64,000 nt of DNA from JAJTDS01 sp964202895 (GCA_964202895.1 CAXNJM010000001.1:806001-870000), one strand, 5' to 3'; shown: positions 27,488 through 36,766, counted from the stretch's first letter. The notes: generated from the sequence alone by a model not told the origin. Numbers and translations are program-made.

Positions 27488-28633
27488 ATGTTACAATTTT
27501 TTGATTACGAAGTTTTAAGAATAATTTGGTGGATCTTATTAGGTGTTTTACTAATAGGGTTTGCAATTATGGATGGTTTTGACCTAGGAATAGCAATCTT
27601 GCTACCATTTATTGCAAAAAATGATATAGAAAAAAGAATTCTACTTAATTCAATTGGCCCAGTATGGGAAGGTAATCAAGTATGGTTAATTTTAGGTGCA
27701 GGAGCAATTTTTGCGGCATGGCCCTTTGTTTATGCAGTTAGTTTTTCGGGTTTTTATTTTGCAATGCTGATAATTTTATTGGCATTAATACTTCGCCCCG
27801 TAGGATTTGACTATAGAGAAAAAATTAAACATAAAATATGGAAAAATATTTGGGATATTTGTATTTTTATTTCTGGACTAGTTCCAGCCCTAGTATTTGG
27901 TGTAGCGGTTGGCAATGCAATTAAGGGAATTCCTTTTAGCTTTAATTCATTTATGATGATTGAAAATAAAATTAACTTTTTTGCATTATTCAGTCCATTT
28001 ACTATAATTTGCGGATTATTGAGCTTGTTGATTCTAGTTAATCAAGGAGTTTGTTATCTTGCAATTAAAACCGAAGGAGAAATATTACTTAGAGTAAAGA
28101 AAATCACAAATTTTTCTCCTCTCCTCGCTATTGGATTATTTGCAATTGGAGGATGGATGTTAAATTATATAGATTGTTATCAAATCACTGATTTTGCAGG
28201 AAAAATGACAGATTCTAATCCACTTAGAAAAACCGTTATTACTGCCACAGGTTGTTGGCTAGATAATTATCAAAAATATCCACTAATTCATATCGCCCCG
28301 ATTATAGGATTCTTAGGACAATTATTAATTGTTTTTTTTATAAAATATAATCAATATGGTAAGGCATTTATTGCTAGCTCAATCTCAATAGCAGGTATAA
28401 TTGCCACGGTAGGATTAACAATGTTTCCTTTTATTTTGCCTTCAAACTTAGACCCAAATTCATCATTAACCGTGTGGGATGCCTCTAGTAGTAAATTTAC
28501 TTTAATGGTTATGCTAATTGCAACAATAATTTTTGTGCCAATTATTATAGCTTATACCTCTTGGGTTTATAGAATCTTAAGAGGAAAAGTAAATGAAAAA
28601 GACATCAAAAAAGACTCTAACTTTTTATATTAA
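27488..28633 (+). CDS. cydB: Cytochrome bd ubiquinol oxidase subunit II
   Basis: CydB is the structural partner of CydA in the bd oxidase. The 381-residue polytopic protein starts FDYEVLRIIWWILLGVLLIGFAIMDGFDLGIAILLPF. It shows NSIGPVWEGNQVWLILGAGAIFAAWP and LIALILRPVGFDYREK-type LALILRPVGFDYR, all highly conserved in CydB. The C-terminal part has SLTVWDASSSKFTL. It lies 4 nt after cydA and is followed by cydX. Confidence 0.97.
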   Translation: MLQFFDYEVLRIIWWILLGVLLIGFAIMDGFDLGIAILLPFIAKNDIEKRILLNSIGPVWEGNQVWLILGAGAIFAAWPFVYAVSFSGFYFAMLIILLALILRPVGFDYREKIKHKIWKNIWDICIFISGLVPALVFGVAVGNAIKGIPFSFNSFMMIENKINFFALFSPFTIICGLLSLLILVNQGVCYLAIKTEGEILLRVKKITNFSPLLAIGLFAIGGWMLNYIDCYQITDFAGKMTDSNPLRKTVITATGCWLDNYQKYPLIHIAPIIGFLGQLLIVFFIKYNQYGKAFIASSISIAGIIATVGLTMFPFILPSNLDPNSSLTVWDASSSKFTLMVMLIATIIFVPIIIAYTSWVYRILRGKVNEKDIKKDSNFLY

Positions 28634-28637
28634 ATTT

Positions 28638-28766
28638 ATGTGGTATTTCACTTGGATCCTAGGAATCGGATTCGCAATTTGTTTCAGTATTATAAATGCT
28701 ATTTGGTACGAAATTGAAACAGAAAAAAATCGCAACAATAGTTACAAAAATAAAAGCTCTTCTTAA
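28638..28766 (+). CDS. cydX: Cytochrome bd small subunit CydX
   Basis: A 42-residue single-helix subunit that stabilises the heme sites of the bd oxidase. The start MWYFTWILGIGFA is the classic CydX signature, followed by IINAIWYEIE, as in alphaproteobacterial members, and a polar Lys/Asn/Ser tail. It lies 4 nt after cydB. An in-frame ATG at 28593 inside cydB would add 15 residues, but the MWYF start at 28638 matches the family. Confidence 0.93.
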   Translation: MWYFTWILGIGFAICFSIINAIWYEIETEKNRNNSYKNKSSS

Positions 28767-28781
28767 GTCGATATTTTAGCC

Positions 28782-29330
28782 TTAGATTTTAGAAGAAAAT
28801 AAAAAATTAAAATTTCTCTCAAATTCTTTTTTGATACCTTCTAAGCTCTTTATCTCAGTCATATCGCTCTCTTTAAAATCCCATTTAAAGCCCGATCCAG
28901 TGCCCCTTTCCTTTCTATTATGAAGTTTATCAAAAGGAATTTGTGATTTTAGGATAAATTTTATGAATAATTGGTTTGGCTTAACCCCTAGAAACATTAT
29001 CGCATCATAATCGGCATTTTCTTTAATCCCTTCGTTTTGAAATTTTTTATTAACATCTATTGACGATGTTTTAACTTCAAATTTTACTCCATTAAATTTT
29101 AAATCCCAATCACCTTGATCGCCATCTTGATACTCTATTTTTAGCCTTCTAAAATATATTTGATGTAAGGTTTGAGCAAAAAACCTTTCCCCAAAACTAC
29201 CTCTCTTATCAATTTGAAGATTTCTATATTCTTTATATTTGCTATCTGGGTCAAGTCATTGATTTTGAGCTTCTTTTAAGACTTGTTTTAAAATATTAAT
29301 AGCAATATTATCTATTTCGTTATGAGTCAT
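28782..29330 (-). pseudogene. Type II restriction endonuclease gene with one in-frame TGA
   Basis: Reading down from ATG at 29330-29328 gives one continuous 182-codon frame to the TAA at 28784-28782, broken only by TGA at 29258-29256 (codon 25) in the context NQ-stop-LDPDSKYKEYR. A Trp codon TGG would differ by one base. The rest contains GDQGDWDLKF and FEVKTSS, spaced as in PD-(D/E)XK nucleases, and GSGFKWDF. Other Trp in this frame use TGG. It overlaps the methyltransferase end by 11 nt, the usual tight M-R arrangement. No ATG, GTG or TTG follows the TGA before codon 112, so the product is probably lost. Confidence 0.75.
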
Positions 29331-30483
29331 AAATTCCATTTTTCATTAATGCTATTTCTATTAAATCAGTTCTTAAGTTAATGGCGCTATTGGTTGAAAG
29401 AAATGCTTCATCCTGCCAATTTATTTTATTATAAAAAAGCTCTGTCAATGTCTTTTTATCTTGCAAAAAAACAACTCCATAACCCCTTTTGTTTGGCAAT
29501 TTATTAAATTCGTCATATGCCTTCATTCCACTAAAACAAGTTGATGGCAAATAAACATCACATTTTCCTATCATCTTTTTATTTCTAGTACTAGAGGAGG
29601 TTCCTCCATCGGACAAGGAGTACACTTTAATAAAATTTTTACAACTTTTTAGAGGCTTAGATTCAATTTGCTCAATATTTATTTTTGTCCATATTTGAAA
29701 AATTGTAGCAATATTTACCTTTTCCCCATTTGGATATTGAAAAGAGTTGAGCGGTAATTTTTCGCTATGAGCTAATTTGTAATCTTTTACTCGTTTCATA
29801 GGAACGCCTTTGCCAGTGCTATCAAAAAGAGGGGGTAAAATAAAGGCAACCACATCGGCAAAATTAGATGAGTGATTAATGAATCGTAATGCTAAATTAC
29901 CCCTTAAACCAAATGGCGGATTTCCAATTACAATATATTTTTCGCCAACAGGCGGTAAAAAACTTAAGTAGTTTGATTTTATTAGCTCGTTTTTCAAATT
30001 TCCAATTGGCTCTATATCAACACCAATTCTTTTATTCCTTGGGAGAATTTCAAAGAAATTGCAACAACCGGCACTGGGTTCAATAAAAAGATAGTCATTA
30101 TAATTTATTTCTAATTTCTCTAAAGTTTCTAAGGTTTTTTTATAGCAATAATTTGATATTTCTTTAGTTGTAAAAAATTGGTCTTTAGCTCTAAAATTAG
30201 ACCTCTCGGGATATTTATTATCTAGCAAAAAATTAAGATCATTATAATAATTAGTTGGAACTTTTTTTTCAGAAAACCATCTTTTGATTGTTCCATTATG
30301 AATCGATAATTTTTGTAAAACTTCTCTAATTGAGGAGTTTTTTAGAATTTCTAACAGTAAATTATATTCTACCGAAGGTTCATTATTAGGGTTATTAATT
30401 AAGATATTCTCTTTTGATTTCATTTTAGATTGAAATTTTAATGAATATAAGTTGCTATCAAATTCTGATAAATGTTGGAACAA
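29320..30483 (-). CDS. DNA methyltransferase of a type II restriction-modification system
   Basis: A 387-residue SAM-dependent DNA methyltransferase. The region of residues 40-75 resembles a helix-turn-helix (IREVLQKLSIHNGTIKRWFSEKK). The SAM-binding motif I is FIEPSAGCCNFFEILP (about residues 131-146), and catalytic motif IV is NPPFGLRG (about 186-193). The NPPF form fits an N6-adenine or N4-cytosine enzyme. There is no bacteriophage or transposase nearby. The frame is intact while the partner nuclease is broken, so it may persist as an orphan methylase. An internal Met at residue 21 is an alternative start. Confidence 0.85.
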   Translation of the reverse strand: MFQHLSEFDSNLYSLKFQSKMKSKENILINNPNNEPSVEYNLLLEILKNSSIREVLQKLSIHNGTIKRWFSEKKVPTNYYNDLNFLLDNKYPERSNFRAKDQFFTTKEISNYCYKKTLETLEKLEINYNDYLFIEPSAGCCNFFEILPRNKRIGVDIEPIGNLKNELIKSNYLSFLPPVGEKYIVIGNPPFGLRGNLALRFINHSSNFADVVAFILPPLFDSTGKGVPMKRVKDYKLAHSEKLPLNSFQYPNGEKVNIATIFQIWTKINIEQIESKPLKSCKNFIKVYSLSDGGTSSSTRNKKMIGKCDVYLPSTCFSGMKAYDEFNKLPNKRGYGVVFLQDKKTLTELFYNKINWQDEAFLSTNSAINLRTDLIEIALMKNGIYDS

Positions 30484-30635
30484 ATTTTTATAAAAGCAAT
30501 TAATCTTTTAATGGTTATTTTTGTCGTTATAAATCTAACAAGATCTTGCTTTTTCATAGCCATAATAATAATTAAAATTAGAGAAAAATAAATCCATTAT
30601 TAATCATTAACTATTGCAAATAGTAGATTACTGGC

Positions 30636-32219
30636 TTAGTTAAGCTTTTTTGAAACTAAATCAATAAAATTATCGATGCCAAAAAGAGCAATGAAGGAGC
30701 CTAATCTCGGGCCCTGATCTTGACCAAATAATATTTGATAAAGAGCTAAAAACCAATTTCTCATTTGTTCTTGATAGCCATTTTCTCGACCAATTTTAAA
30801 GACTATATTTTGTAAAGCATCTGAATCATTGCTATTACTGGCATCGTGGCTATTTTTAAATTCTTTCAGCCCCTCAACTAATAAAGCAATTAACTTTCTT
30901 TCTTCTTCATTTGCTTGACGATATTTTTTATTTTGTTTAATGAAGTCATTATAATAGTTAATGGCATTTTTAACCATCTTCGCCAAGAGTGGAGCATTGT
31001 CTTGATTCAATCCCTGTTGATATTTAGAGATAAAGCCCCATAAAACTGCCTCACTTTCAGGGTTGCAAGCACTCGCTAAATTTAACAGCAAAGAATAGCT
31101 TAAATTAAAATTAAGTTGCGGAACATCGCCACAATGAATGTGAAATACAGGGTTATCAAGCTGTTCTAGTGGGGTTTGCTTTGAGAAAGCATTGACAAAA
31201 CTCAAATATTCGTCCATTGCCTTAGGAATAACATCGAAGTAAAGCCTCTTTGCCGTTTTTGGCTTTTGATACATAAATAAAGCAATAGACTCTTGTGGAG
31301 CATATTTTAACCAATCTTCAACCGCTATACCATTACCCTTAGATTTTGAGATTTTTTCTCCACTATCACTAAGAAACATTTCATAAGTAAAATTAACGGG
31401 AGGCTCACCGCCCAATATTTCACAAACCTTGCGGTATATTTTTTCATTTGGCTGATGATCTTTTCCGTAGATTTCATAATCAACACCTAAGCCATACCAA
31501 CGGGCACCGAAATCTATCTTCCATTGTAATTTGCAATTTCCACCTGTAACTGGCACTTCTTTTTCTTTTCCAAACGGATCGATATAAATAACGGTTTTAT
31601 TAACAATATCAACAGCTTTTACACCCTTATCAATAACAATTTGAGTTTCCTTGTCAATTGGCATAAAGGGGCTATAAGTTTGTTGCCTTTCTTCTCCAAG
31701 AGTTGGCAACATTAAGTCGAGCATTTTTTGATAATTATCAAGTACTCTTAACATTGTATTATCAAATGCTCCAGAACGATATTTATCGGTAGCACTAATA
31801 AATTCATAGTCAAAACCAAAGGCATCAAGAAAACTTATCAATCTTGCATTCATATGATGGCCATAAGATTGATGGGTTCCAAAAGGGTCGCTAACCACCG
31901 TTAATGGCTTGCCAATCTGCGATTTAATTAATTCGGGGTTAGGTATGTTATCGGGAACCTTTCTTAAACCATCAATATCATCAGAAACGCAATATAATTT
32001 TGTGGGAATATGCGGAACTAAACATTGAAAAGCATAGCGAACAAAAGAAGTTCTAACCACCTCTCCAAAGGTTCCAATATGTGGCAATCCAGAAGGGCCA
32101 TAACCAGTTTCAAATAAAACAAAACCTTTCTGCGGAATTTTATTATTTACTTTTTTTATAATTTTTTTTGCCTCTTCAAAAGCCCAACTATTTGAAGCTA
32201 AGTAGTTTTCTATATTCAT
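30636..32219 (-). CDS. lysS: Class I lysyl-tRNA synthetase
   Basis: Charges tRNA-Lys with lysine using the class I (Rossmann) fold typical of archaea, spirochaetes and alphaproteobacteria. The 527-residue protein has the HIGH motif as GPSGLPHIGTFGEV (about residues 42-55) and the KMSKS motif as EKISKSKGN (about 285-293). YEMFLSDSGEKISKSKGN is the class I LysRS pattern. The alpha-helical C-terminal domain is complete. Class I LysRS is characteristic of Rickettsiales and related alphaproteobacteria. Confidence 0.96.
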   Translation of the reverse strand: MNIENYLASNSWAFEEAKKIIKKVNNKIPQKGFVLFETGYGPSGLPHIGTFGEVVRTSFVRYAFQCLVPHIPTKLYCVSDDIDGLRKVPDNIPNPELIKSQIGKPLTVVSDPFGTHQSYGHHMNARLISFLDAFGFDYEFISATDKYRSGAFDNTMLRVLDNYQKMLDLMLPTLGEERQQTYSPFMPIDKETQIVIDKGVKAVDIVNKTVIYIDPFGKEKEVPVTGGNCKLQWKIDFGARWYGLGVDYEIYGKDHQPNEKIYRKVCEILGGEPPVNFTYEMFLSDSGEKISKSKGNGIAVEDWLKYAPQESIALFMYQKPKTAKRLYFDVIPKAMDEYLSFVNAFSKQTPLEQLDNPVFHIHCGDVPQLNFNLSYSLLLNLASACNPESEAVLWGFISKYQQGLNQDNAPLLAKMVKNAINYYNDFIKQNKKYRQANEEERKLIALLVEGLKEFKNSHDASNSNDSDALQNIVFKIGRENGYQEQMRNWFLALYQILFGQDQGPRLGSFIALFGIDNFIDLVSKKLN

Positions 32220-32280
32220 TATTTTAACAAGTTAATAATAGTTACAATAAAATGACTATTATTTTTAATTTTAACAAACT

Positions 32281-32316
32281 AAAAAACAAAGCTGTATCGA
32301 AATACAGCTTTGTTTT
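32281..32316 (-). terminator. Rho-independent terminator of the truB-rpsO-pnp transcript
   Basis: A perfect 16-bp stem, AAAAACAAAGCTGTAT (32281-32296) and its complement (32301-32316), closes a CGAA loop, with a T-run in both directions. It lies 47 nt beyond the pnp stop in the direction of pnp transcription and before lysS, so it separates the two units. Confidence 0.9.
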
Positions 32317-32363
32317 TCAATTTTTACTAATTGCAAAAGAATTAGTTAATTCAAGAAATTTGA

Positions 32364-34646
32364 TTAACTAAAAAAACCTCTACGTTTTTTAGTTTCATCT
32401 CTTTCCCCTCTATCACTTCTTTCTCCTCTGTCGCTTCTTTCTCCTCTTCTTTCATTGCGATCATCTCCTCTTCCTTCTCTTCTATTGCTTGGACCTCTTT
32501 TTTCTAATCTGTCGTAGTCTTTTTCTTCAACATTTTTTACAGGTATTTTATCAGAGATATCTTCGCCTGTTTTTTGGTCAACTGAACGGAAGCTTAATTT
32601 TGGTCTACCTTTTTTATCAAAACCAATAACTTTAACTTTCACGATATCTCCTTCATTGATTATATCTTCAACAAAGTCAACTCTATAATCAGCTAATTCA
32701 GAAATATGCACAAAGCCATCGCGATTGTTTGCAATAGCAACAAATGCTCCAGCATCTATAACTTTCACTACAGGACCTTCATAAATATCGCCTACTTCTG
32801 GTTCAAAAATTATTTCACCAATCATTTCGATTGCTTTTTTAATTCCATCATTATTGTTACCAGAAATTTTAACGGTACCATCATCTTCAACATCAATTAC
32901 AACTCCAGTATTAGCACATATTCCTTTAATTACACTGCCTCTAGAACCAATTACATCTCTAATTTTTTTTGCCGGAATATTGATAGTTTCAACTCTAGGA
33001 ATATTAGGACTCAACTCTTTTTTAGATTCAGCAATGACTTCTGTCATTTTGCCTAAAATATGCAATCTACCTTGATTAGCTTGATGCAAAGCTTTTTGCA
33101 TAATTTCAATATCAATGCCATTGATTTTTATATCCATTTGCAAAGCGGTAATGCCGTTTTTCGTTCCCGCAACTTTGAAATCCATATCGCCAAGGTGATC
33201 TTCATCGCCCATAATATCAGAAAGAATAACATAATTGTCTCCTTCTTTTATTAAACCCATAGCAATTCCCGATACAGGCTCCTTAATTGGGACTCCAGCA
33301 TCCATTAAAGCAAGAGAAGCTCCGCAAACACTAGCCATTGATGAAGAGCCGTTTGATTCAGTAATTTCAGAAACAATTCTGGTTACATAAGAAAATTGCT
33401 CTGCATCTGGCAAAATAGGATTAAGAGCTCTCCAAGCAAGTTTTCCGTGACCTATTTCTCTTCTACCCGGAGCCCTTAATTGACCAACTTCACCAACAGA
33501 ATAAGGAGGAAAATTATAATGCAACATGAAATTTTCAGTAAATGTTCCATTTAGAGATTCAACCATTTGACCATCGCGAGCTGAACCAAGAGTTATCACA
33601 ACAAGAGCTTGAGTTTCTCCACGAGTAAATAATGCAGAACCATGAACTTTGGGTAATAAGCCGATTTCTACATTAATTTGTCTAATTTCGTCAACTTTTC
33701 TACCGTCAATTCTAATGCTATTTTTTAAAATATCGCCTCTGACAATTTCTTGCTCAAGATTTTTTAAGATATAGTTAATTTTATTTGAATTATTGCTATC
33801 GTTAACAAATTTACCAAGAATCGCTGTTTTTATTTCTTCAATTTTTGAAGATCTTTGTTGTTTTTCTTTTATTTTGTAGGCTTCGATTAAGGTATTACCA
33901 ATAATGTTTTTAATTTCACTTTTTAGAGATGAATTATCTTCAGCAATAATTTTAATTTTTTCTTTACCAACTTCTTGCTTTAATTCGTTTATTATTGCAA
34001 TTACTGGCTGGAATGCTTTATGACCAAAATCAACAGCAGCAAGCATTTGCTCTTCAGTAAGTTGTTTTGCCTCTGACTCAACCATTAAAACAGAAGATTC
34101 AGTACCTGCAACGATAAGATCAAGGCTTCCAGATTTAATTTGTTGTTGAGAAGGATTTAAAACAAACTCTCCATCAACTAAACCAACTCTAGCACAAGCA
34201 ACAGGCTCTAAAAAAGGAGCTTCAGAAATTGCAAGTGCAGCAGAAGCACCAATAAGAGCAATTACATCAGCATTATCGTTTGGGTCATAAGAAAGAACGG
34301 TGCATACAACATTCACTTCATTATAAAAGTTAGCTGGAAATAGAGGGCGGATAGGTCTGTCGATTAGACGAGAAATTAAAGTTGATTCTTCAGATGGCTT
34401 GCTTTCTCTTTTTATAAAGCCTCCCGGAATTTTACCAACAGAATAATGTTTTTCGATATAGTTTACGGTAAGAGGGGAAAAATTTGCCCCTTCAACAGCT
34501 TTACTAGCAACAGTAACCGCGCAGAGAATTGTCGTGTCTCCGTATTTTGCGATTATTGAACCTGAAGCTTGACGAGCAATCTTTCCAGTTTCCAATGTGA
34601 GAATCTTTCCATTCCAGTTTAGTTCTTTTTTAACAATTTTAAACAT
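32364..34646 (-). CDS. pnp: Polyribonucleotide nucleotidyltransferase (PNPase)
   Basis: PNPase degrades RNA phosphorolytically from the 3' end and is a degradosome component. The 760-residue protein has two RNase PH-like domains (about residues 10-140 and 310-470), an all-helical linker, a KH domain (about 555-610, with IRDVIGSRGSVIKGI) and an S1 domain (about 620-690, GDIYEGPVVKVIDAGAFVAI). The catalytic region FTRGETQALVV is intact. The C-terminus adds an Arg/Asp-rich tail with repeated RGERSDRGER, longer than usual. It follows rpsO with a 128-nt gap containing a palindrome. Confidence 0.97.
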   Translation of the reverse strand: MFKIVKKELNWNGKILTLETGKIARQASGSIIAKYGDTTILCAVTVASKAVEGANFSPLTVNYIEKHYSVGKIPGGFIKRESKPSEESTLISRLIDRPIRPLFPANFYNEVNVVCTVLSYDPNDNADVIALIGASAALAISEAPFLEPVACARVGLVDGEFVLNPSQQQIKSGSLDLIVAGTESSVLMVESEAKQLTEEQMLAAVDFGHKAFQPVIAIINELKQEVGKEKIKIIAEDNSSLKSEIKNIIGNTLIEAYKIKEKQQRSSKIEEIKTAILGKFVNDSNNSNKINYILKNLEQEIVRGDILKNSIRIDGRKVDEIRQINVEIGLLPKVHGSALFTRGETQALVVITLGSARDGQMVESLNGTFTENFMLHYNFPPYSVGEVGQLRAPGRREIGHGKLAWRALNPILPDAEQFSYVTRIVSEITESNGSSSMASVCGASLALMDAGVPIKEPVSGIAMGLIKEGDNYVILSDIMGDEDHLGDMDFKVAGTKNGITALQMDIKINGIDIEIMQKALHQANQGRLHILGKMTEVIAESKKELSPNIPRVETINIPAKKIRDVIGSRGSVIKGICANTGVVIDVEDDGTVKISGNNNDGIKKAIEMIGEIIFEPEVGDIYEGPVVKVIDAGAFVAIANNRDGFVHISELADYRVDFVEDIINEGDIVKVKVIGFDKKGRPKLSFRSVDQKTGEDISDKIPVKNVEEKDYDRLEKRGPSNRREGRGDDRNERRGERSDRGERSDRGERDETKKRRGFFS

Positions 34647-34686
34647 AAGTTTTCAGCTTTTTTAATTTTAATAGATTTATAGCAAA

Positions 34687-34709
34687 GGTTATTTAATAAT
34701 TAAATAACC
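34687..34709. promoter_or_regulatory. Perfect palindrome in the rpsO-pnp leader
   Basis: GGTTATTTAAT and ATTAAATAACC are exact complements around a single A, 41 nt before the pnp start. In other bacteria pnp is controlled by RNase III cleavage of a hairpin in this intergenic region; that function here is inference. Confidence 0.5.
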
Positions 34710-34774
34710 AAAACAAGGCGGTATTTTTTAATTTTAATTCTAAATCGACCACCAGCAATTTAGCTATTCATTGA

Positions 34775-35044
34775 TTATTTACGGATTTCTAGTTTTTTGA
34801 TAAGATTCTCGTATCTTTCTAAAGAATTTGACTTTAAATAGTCAAGAAGTCTTCTTCTTTTGCTAACTAGAATCAGCAAACCTCTACGAGATGAGAAATC
34901 TTTTTTATGAGTTTTTAAATGCTCGGTAAGATTTTCAATTTGTTTGGTCATAATTGCACACTGCACTTCAACCGAACCAGTATTTTTTTGATTGCTAGCG
35001 AATTCTTTTATTACTTCTTGTTTTGACTTATTGGCAATTGACAT
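34775..35044 (-). CDS. rpsO: 30S ribosomal protein S15
   Basis: S15 is a primary 16S rRNA-binding protein of the 30S platform. The 89-residue length is exact for the family. Signature residues GSVEVQCAIMTKQIENLTEHLKTHKKDFSSRRGLLILVSKRRRLLDYLKS include the rRNA-binding HxxDxxSRRGL core. It lies 38 nt after truB and before pnp, the classic truB-rpsO-pnp order. Confidence 0.98.
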   Translation of the reverse strand: MSIANKSKQEVIKEFASNQKNTGSVEVQCAIMTKQIENLTEHLKTHKKDFSSRRGLLILVSKRRRLLDYLKSNSLERYENLIKKLEIRK

Positions 35045-35082
35045 TTTACTTAATTTTAGATTTACAAAAGTTAATAATTTAT

Positions 35083-36123
35083 TTAAAAAACATTAATCGG
35101 TTCTAAGAATTTTATGTTAAAATTACTGATTTTTTCTTCAGACAAAAGTTGGCTTGAAAAATATTTTGTAAGCTCTTGATTAACTTTACCGCAAACAAAA
35201 CTAGTTGGCAAATTATTTTGATCAATATCTTTAATATCAATAATTTTAGCAATTCCGATTAACTCTCTATTGTGAACAACTCTTACAATTTCTGAATTTT
35301 TTGGAGATAGATTAGTATTTTTCAGCACATCTATTGCGATCATCTGGCCATTTTTGAATTTAAACCTGTTTAGATCATCAACTTCAGCTATTTCTGCAAA
35401 ATCTAATATTTCAAATAAAGAAATTATTGAGCGATTAACAATATAATTTTTATAATTGCTTATAATTTTTAACTTATCAAGAGAAATTCTTGATGAATAA
35501 GAAAATTTTCCAACTTTGGTGCGAATTAATTTTTCTAAATGGCCACAGACTCCCATTTTTAGGCACATATCACGGGCTAAGGAGCGAATATAGGTTCCTT
35601 TAGAACAAGAAACTTCAAAATCAGCAAATTTCTCATTATTTTGCAATAATTTAAGATCAAAAATTTTAATTGGTCTTTTCTTAATTTCAAATTCCATGCC
35701 CGATCTAGCTAGATTATAAGCTCTTTCTCCATTTATTTTTATGGCAGAGAATCTAGATGGAGATTGCAAAATATCGCCTATAAAATAAGACATAACATTA
35801 ATGATATCTATATTTTTTGGTCTTTTATCGTTAAAATCAATCACCTTGCCCTCAATATCATCGGTATCTGTCATTTCACCCCATTTTATCCTAAAAAAAT
35901 ATTTTTTATCACTTGATTCAATAAATCTTGCTGTTTTCGTTGCTTTATTTAAAGCGATTGGCAAAATTCCTGAAGCAAAAGGGTCAAGAGTTCCAGCATG
36001 GCCGACTTTTTTAGCACCTGTAAATTTTTTAACCATAGCAACTATTTTTGCCGATGAATAACCTTCCGGCTTATCAATATTAAGCCAAATATTTTCTTGA
36101 GATATTATAAAATTTGATTCCAT
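35083..36123 (-). CDS. truB: tRNA pseudouridine-55 synthase TruB
   Basis: TruB makes the universal pseudouridine 55 in the T-loop of tRNA. The 346-residue protein begins WLNIDKPEGYSSAKIV and has the catalytic Asp in HAGTLDPFASGILPIALNKATK (about residue 46), then YSAIKINGERAYNLAR-like FSAIKINGERAYNLARSG, and VSCSKGTYIRSLARD. It is somewhat longer than the 300-residue average because of its C-terminal part. It is first in the truB-rpsO-pnp unit. Confidence 0.97.
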   Translation of the reverse strand: MESNFIISQENIWLNIDKPEGYSSAKIVAMVKKFTGAKKVGHAGTLDPFASGILPIALNKATKTARFIESSDKKYFFRIKWGEMTDTDDIEGKVIDFNDKRPKNIDIINVMSYFIGDILQSPSRFSAIKINGERAYNLARSGMEFEIKKRPIKIFDLKLLQNNEKFADFEVSCSKGTYIRSLARDMCLKMGVCGHLEKLIRTKVGKFSYSSRISLDKLKIISNYKNYIVNRSIISLFEILDFAEIAEVDDLNRFKFKNGQMIAIDVLKNTNLSPKNSEIVRVVHNRELIGIAKIIDIKDIDQNNLPTSFVCGKVNQELTKYFSSQLLSEEKISNFNIKFLEPINVF

Positions 36124-36328
36124 TGGTTAAAAGTGAAGTTTTTAAAAAAAGCTTTGATTTTTTATTTTATTATGTTTAAATATGCGAAAAAAATCTGAGT
36201 CTATATAAGTTTTATATATTTGATTCTAAAAAATTTATTAATCTATATTTTTTAACAAAATATACAAAATCATTGATTCGGATTTATTTTTTTGAGTATT
36301 TCAATAAAAATTTTCTAGTATTTTTAGA

Positions 36329-36404
36329 GGGATTGTAGCTCAGCGGTTAGAGCAGGACGCTCATAACGTCTTGGTCGCAGGTTCGATCCCTGCCGATCCC
36401 ACCA
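36329..36404 (+). tRNA. tRNA with anticodon CAT, probably tRNA-Ile2
   Basis: A complete 76-nt cloverleaf: acceptor GGGATTG/CGATCCC, D stem GCTC/GAGC, anticodon stem GGACG/CGTCT with loop CTCATAA, T stem GCAGG/CCTGC with TTCGATC, discriminator A, and an encoded CCA. Anticodon CAT serves fMet, elongator Met, or Ile2 after lysidine modification. A C1-A72-type initiator is excluded because 1-72 is G-C. The short D-loop AGCGGTTA and the variable loop TGGTC followed by GC resemble Ile2 rather than elongator Met, but this is a judgement from memory of known tRNAs. Confidence 0.95.
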
Positions 36405-36450
36405 TTTAATTAGTTCAGTTTATTGAAAAAATAATTTTCTACTCAAACTA

Positions 36451-36472
36451 GCAATCTTATAATAAAGATTGC
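36451..36472. promoter_or_regulatory. Hairpin in the rpmI leader
   Basis: GCAATCTT and AAGATTGC form a perfect 8-bp stem with a 6-nt loop between the tRNA and rpmI. No T-run follows, so it is more likely a processing or leader structure than a terminator. Confidence 0.4.
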
Positions 36473-36544
36473 ACTATAAAAGATTCATCGGTCAACGGCT
36501 TTCTACCTTTGAGTCTGCTTTAATAATTTAAATTTAAAAGGAAT

Positions 36545-36748
36545 ATGCCAAAATTAAAAACAAATAGTAGTGCCAAAAAAAGGTTTAAAATAACCGGAAC
36601 TGGCAAAATTGTCCACAAACAAGCGGGCAAACGACACAATCTTGATAAAAAAAGTCAGAAAAGAATAAGAAACCTTAGAAAATCTGCAGTGTTATCTAAA
36701 GGTCACAGCCATAGTGTGCTGAAATATAAAATGCCATATAGTGCTTAA
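36545..36748 (+). CDS. rpmI: 50S ribosomal protein L35
   Basis: The 67-residue protein is basic throughout and begins MPKLKTNSSAKKRFKITGTGKI, the L35 signature, followed by HKQAGKRHNL and the C-terminal LRKSAVLSKGHSHSVLKYKMPYS. It precedes rplT by 18 nt as in most bacteria. The initiation factor gene infC, usually just upstream, is not here. Confidence 0.97.
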   Translation: MPKLKTNSSAKKRFKITGTGKIVHKQAGKRHNLDKKSQKRIRNLRKSAVLSKGHSHSVLKYKMPYSA

Positions 36749-36766
36749 AAATTAAGGAGAAAACAA

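Noticed and set aside
29256..29258. TGA as Trp in this organism (alternative genetic code)
   Set aside because: fluC and the DUF2628-like gene end in TGA overlapping the next ATG, and Trp is encoded by TGG throughout, including in the interrupted frame itself.
32706..33254. Three + strand ORFs antisense to pnp
   Set aside because: They are low-complexity shadows of the strongly conserved pnp reading frame on the other strand.
36329..36404. Initiator tRNA-fMet
   Set aside because: Position 1-72 is a G-C pair and the anticodon stem lacks the three G-C pairs of initiators.
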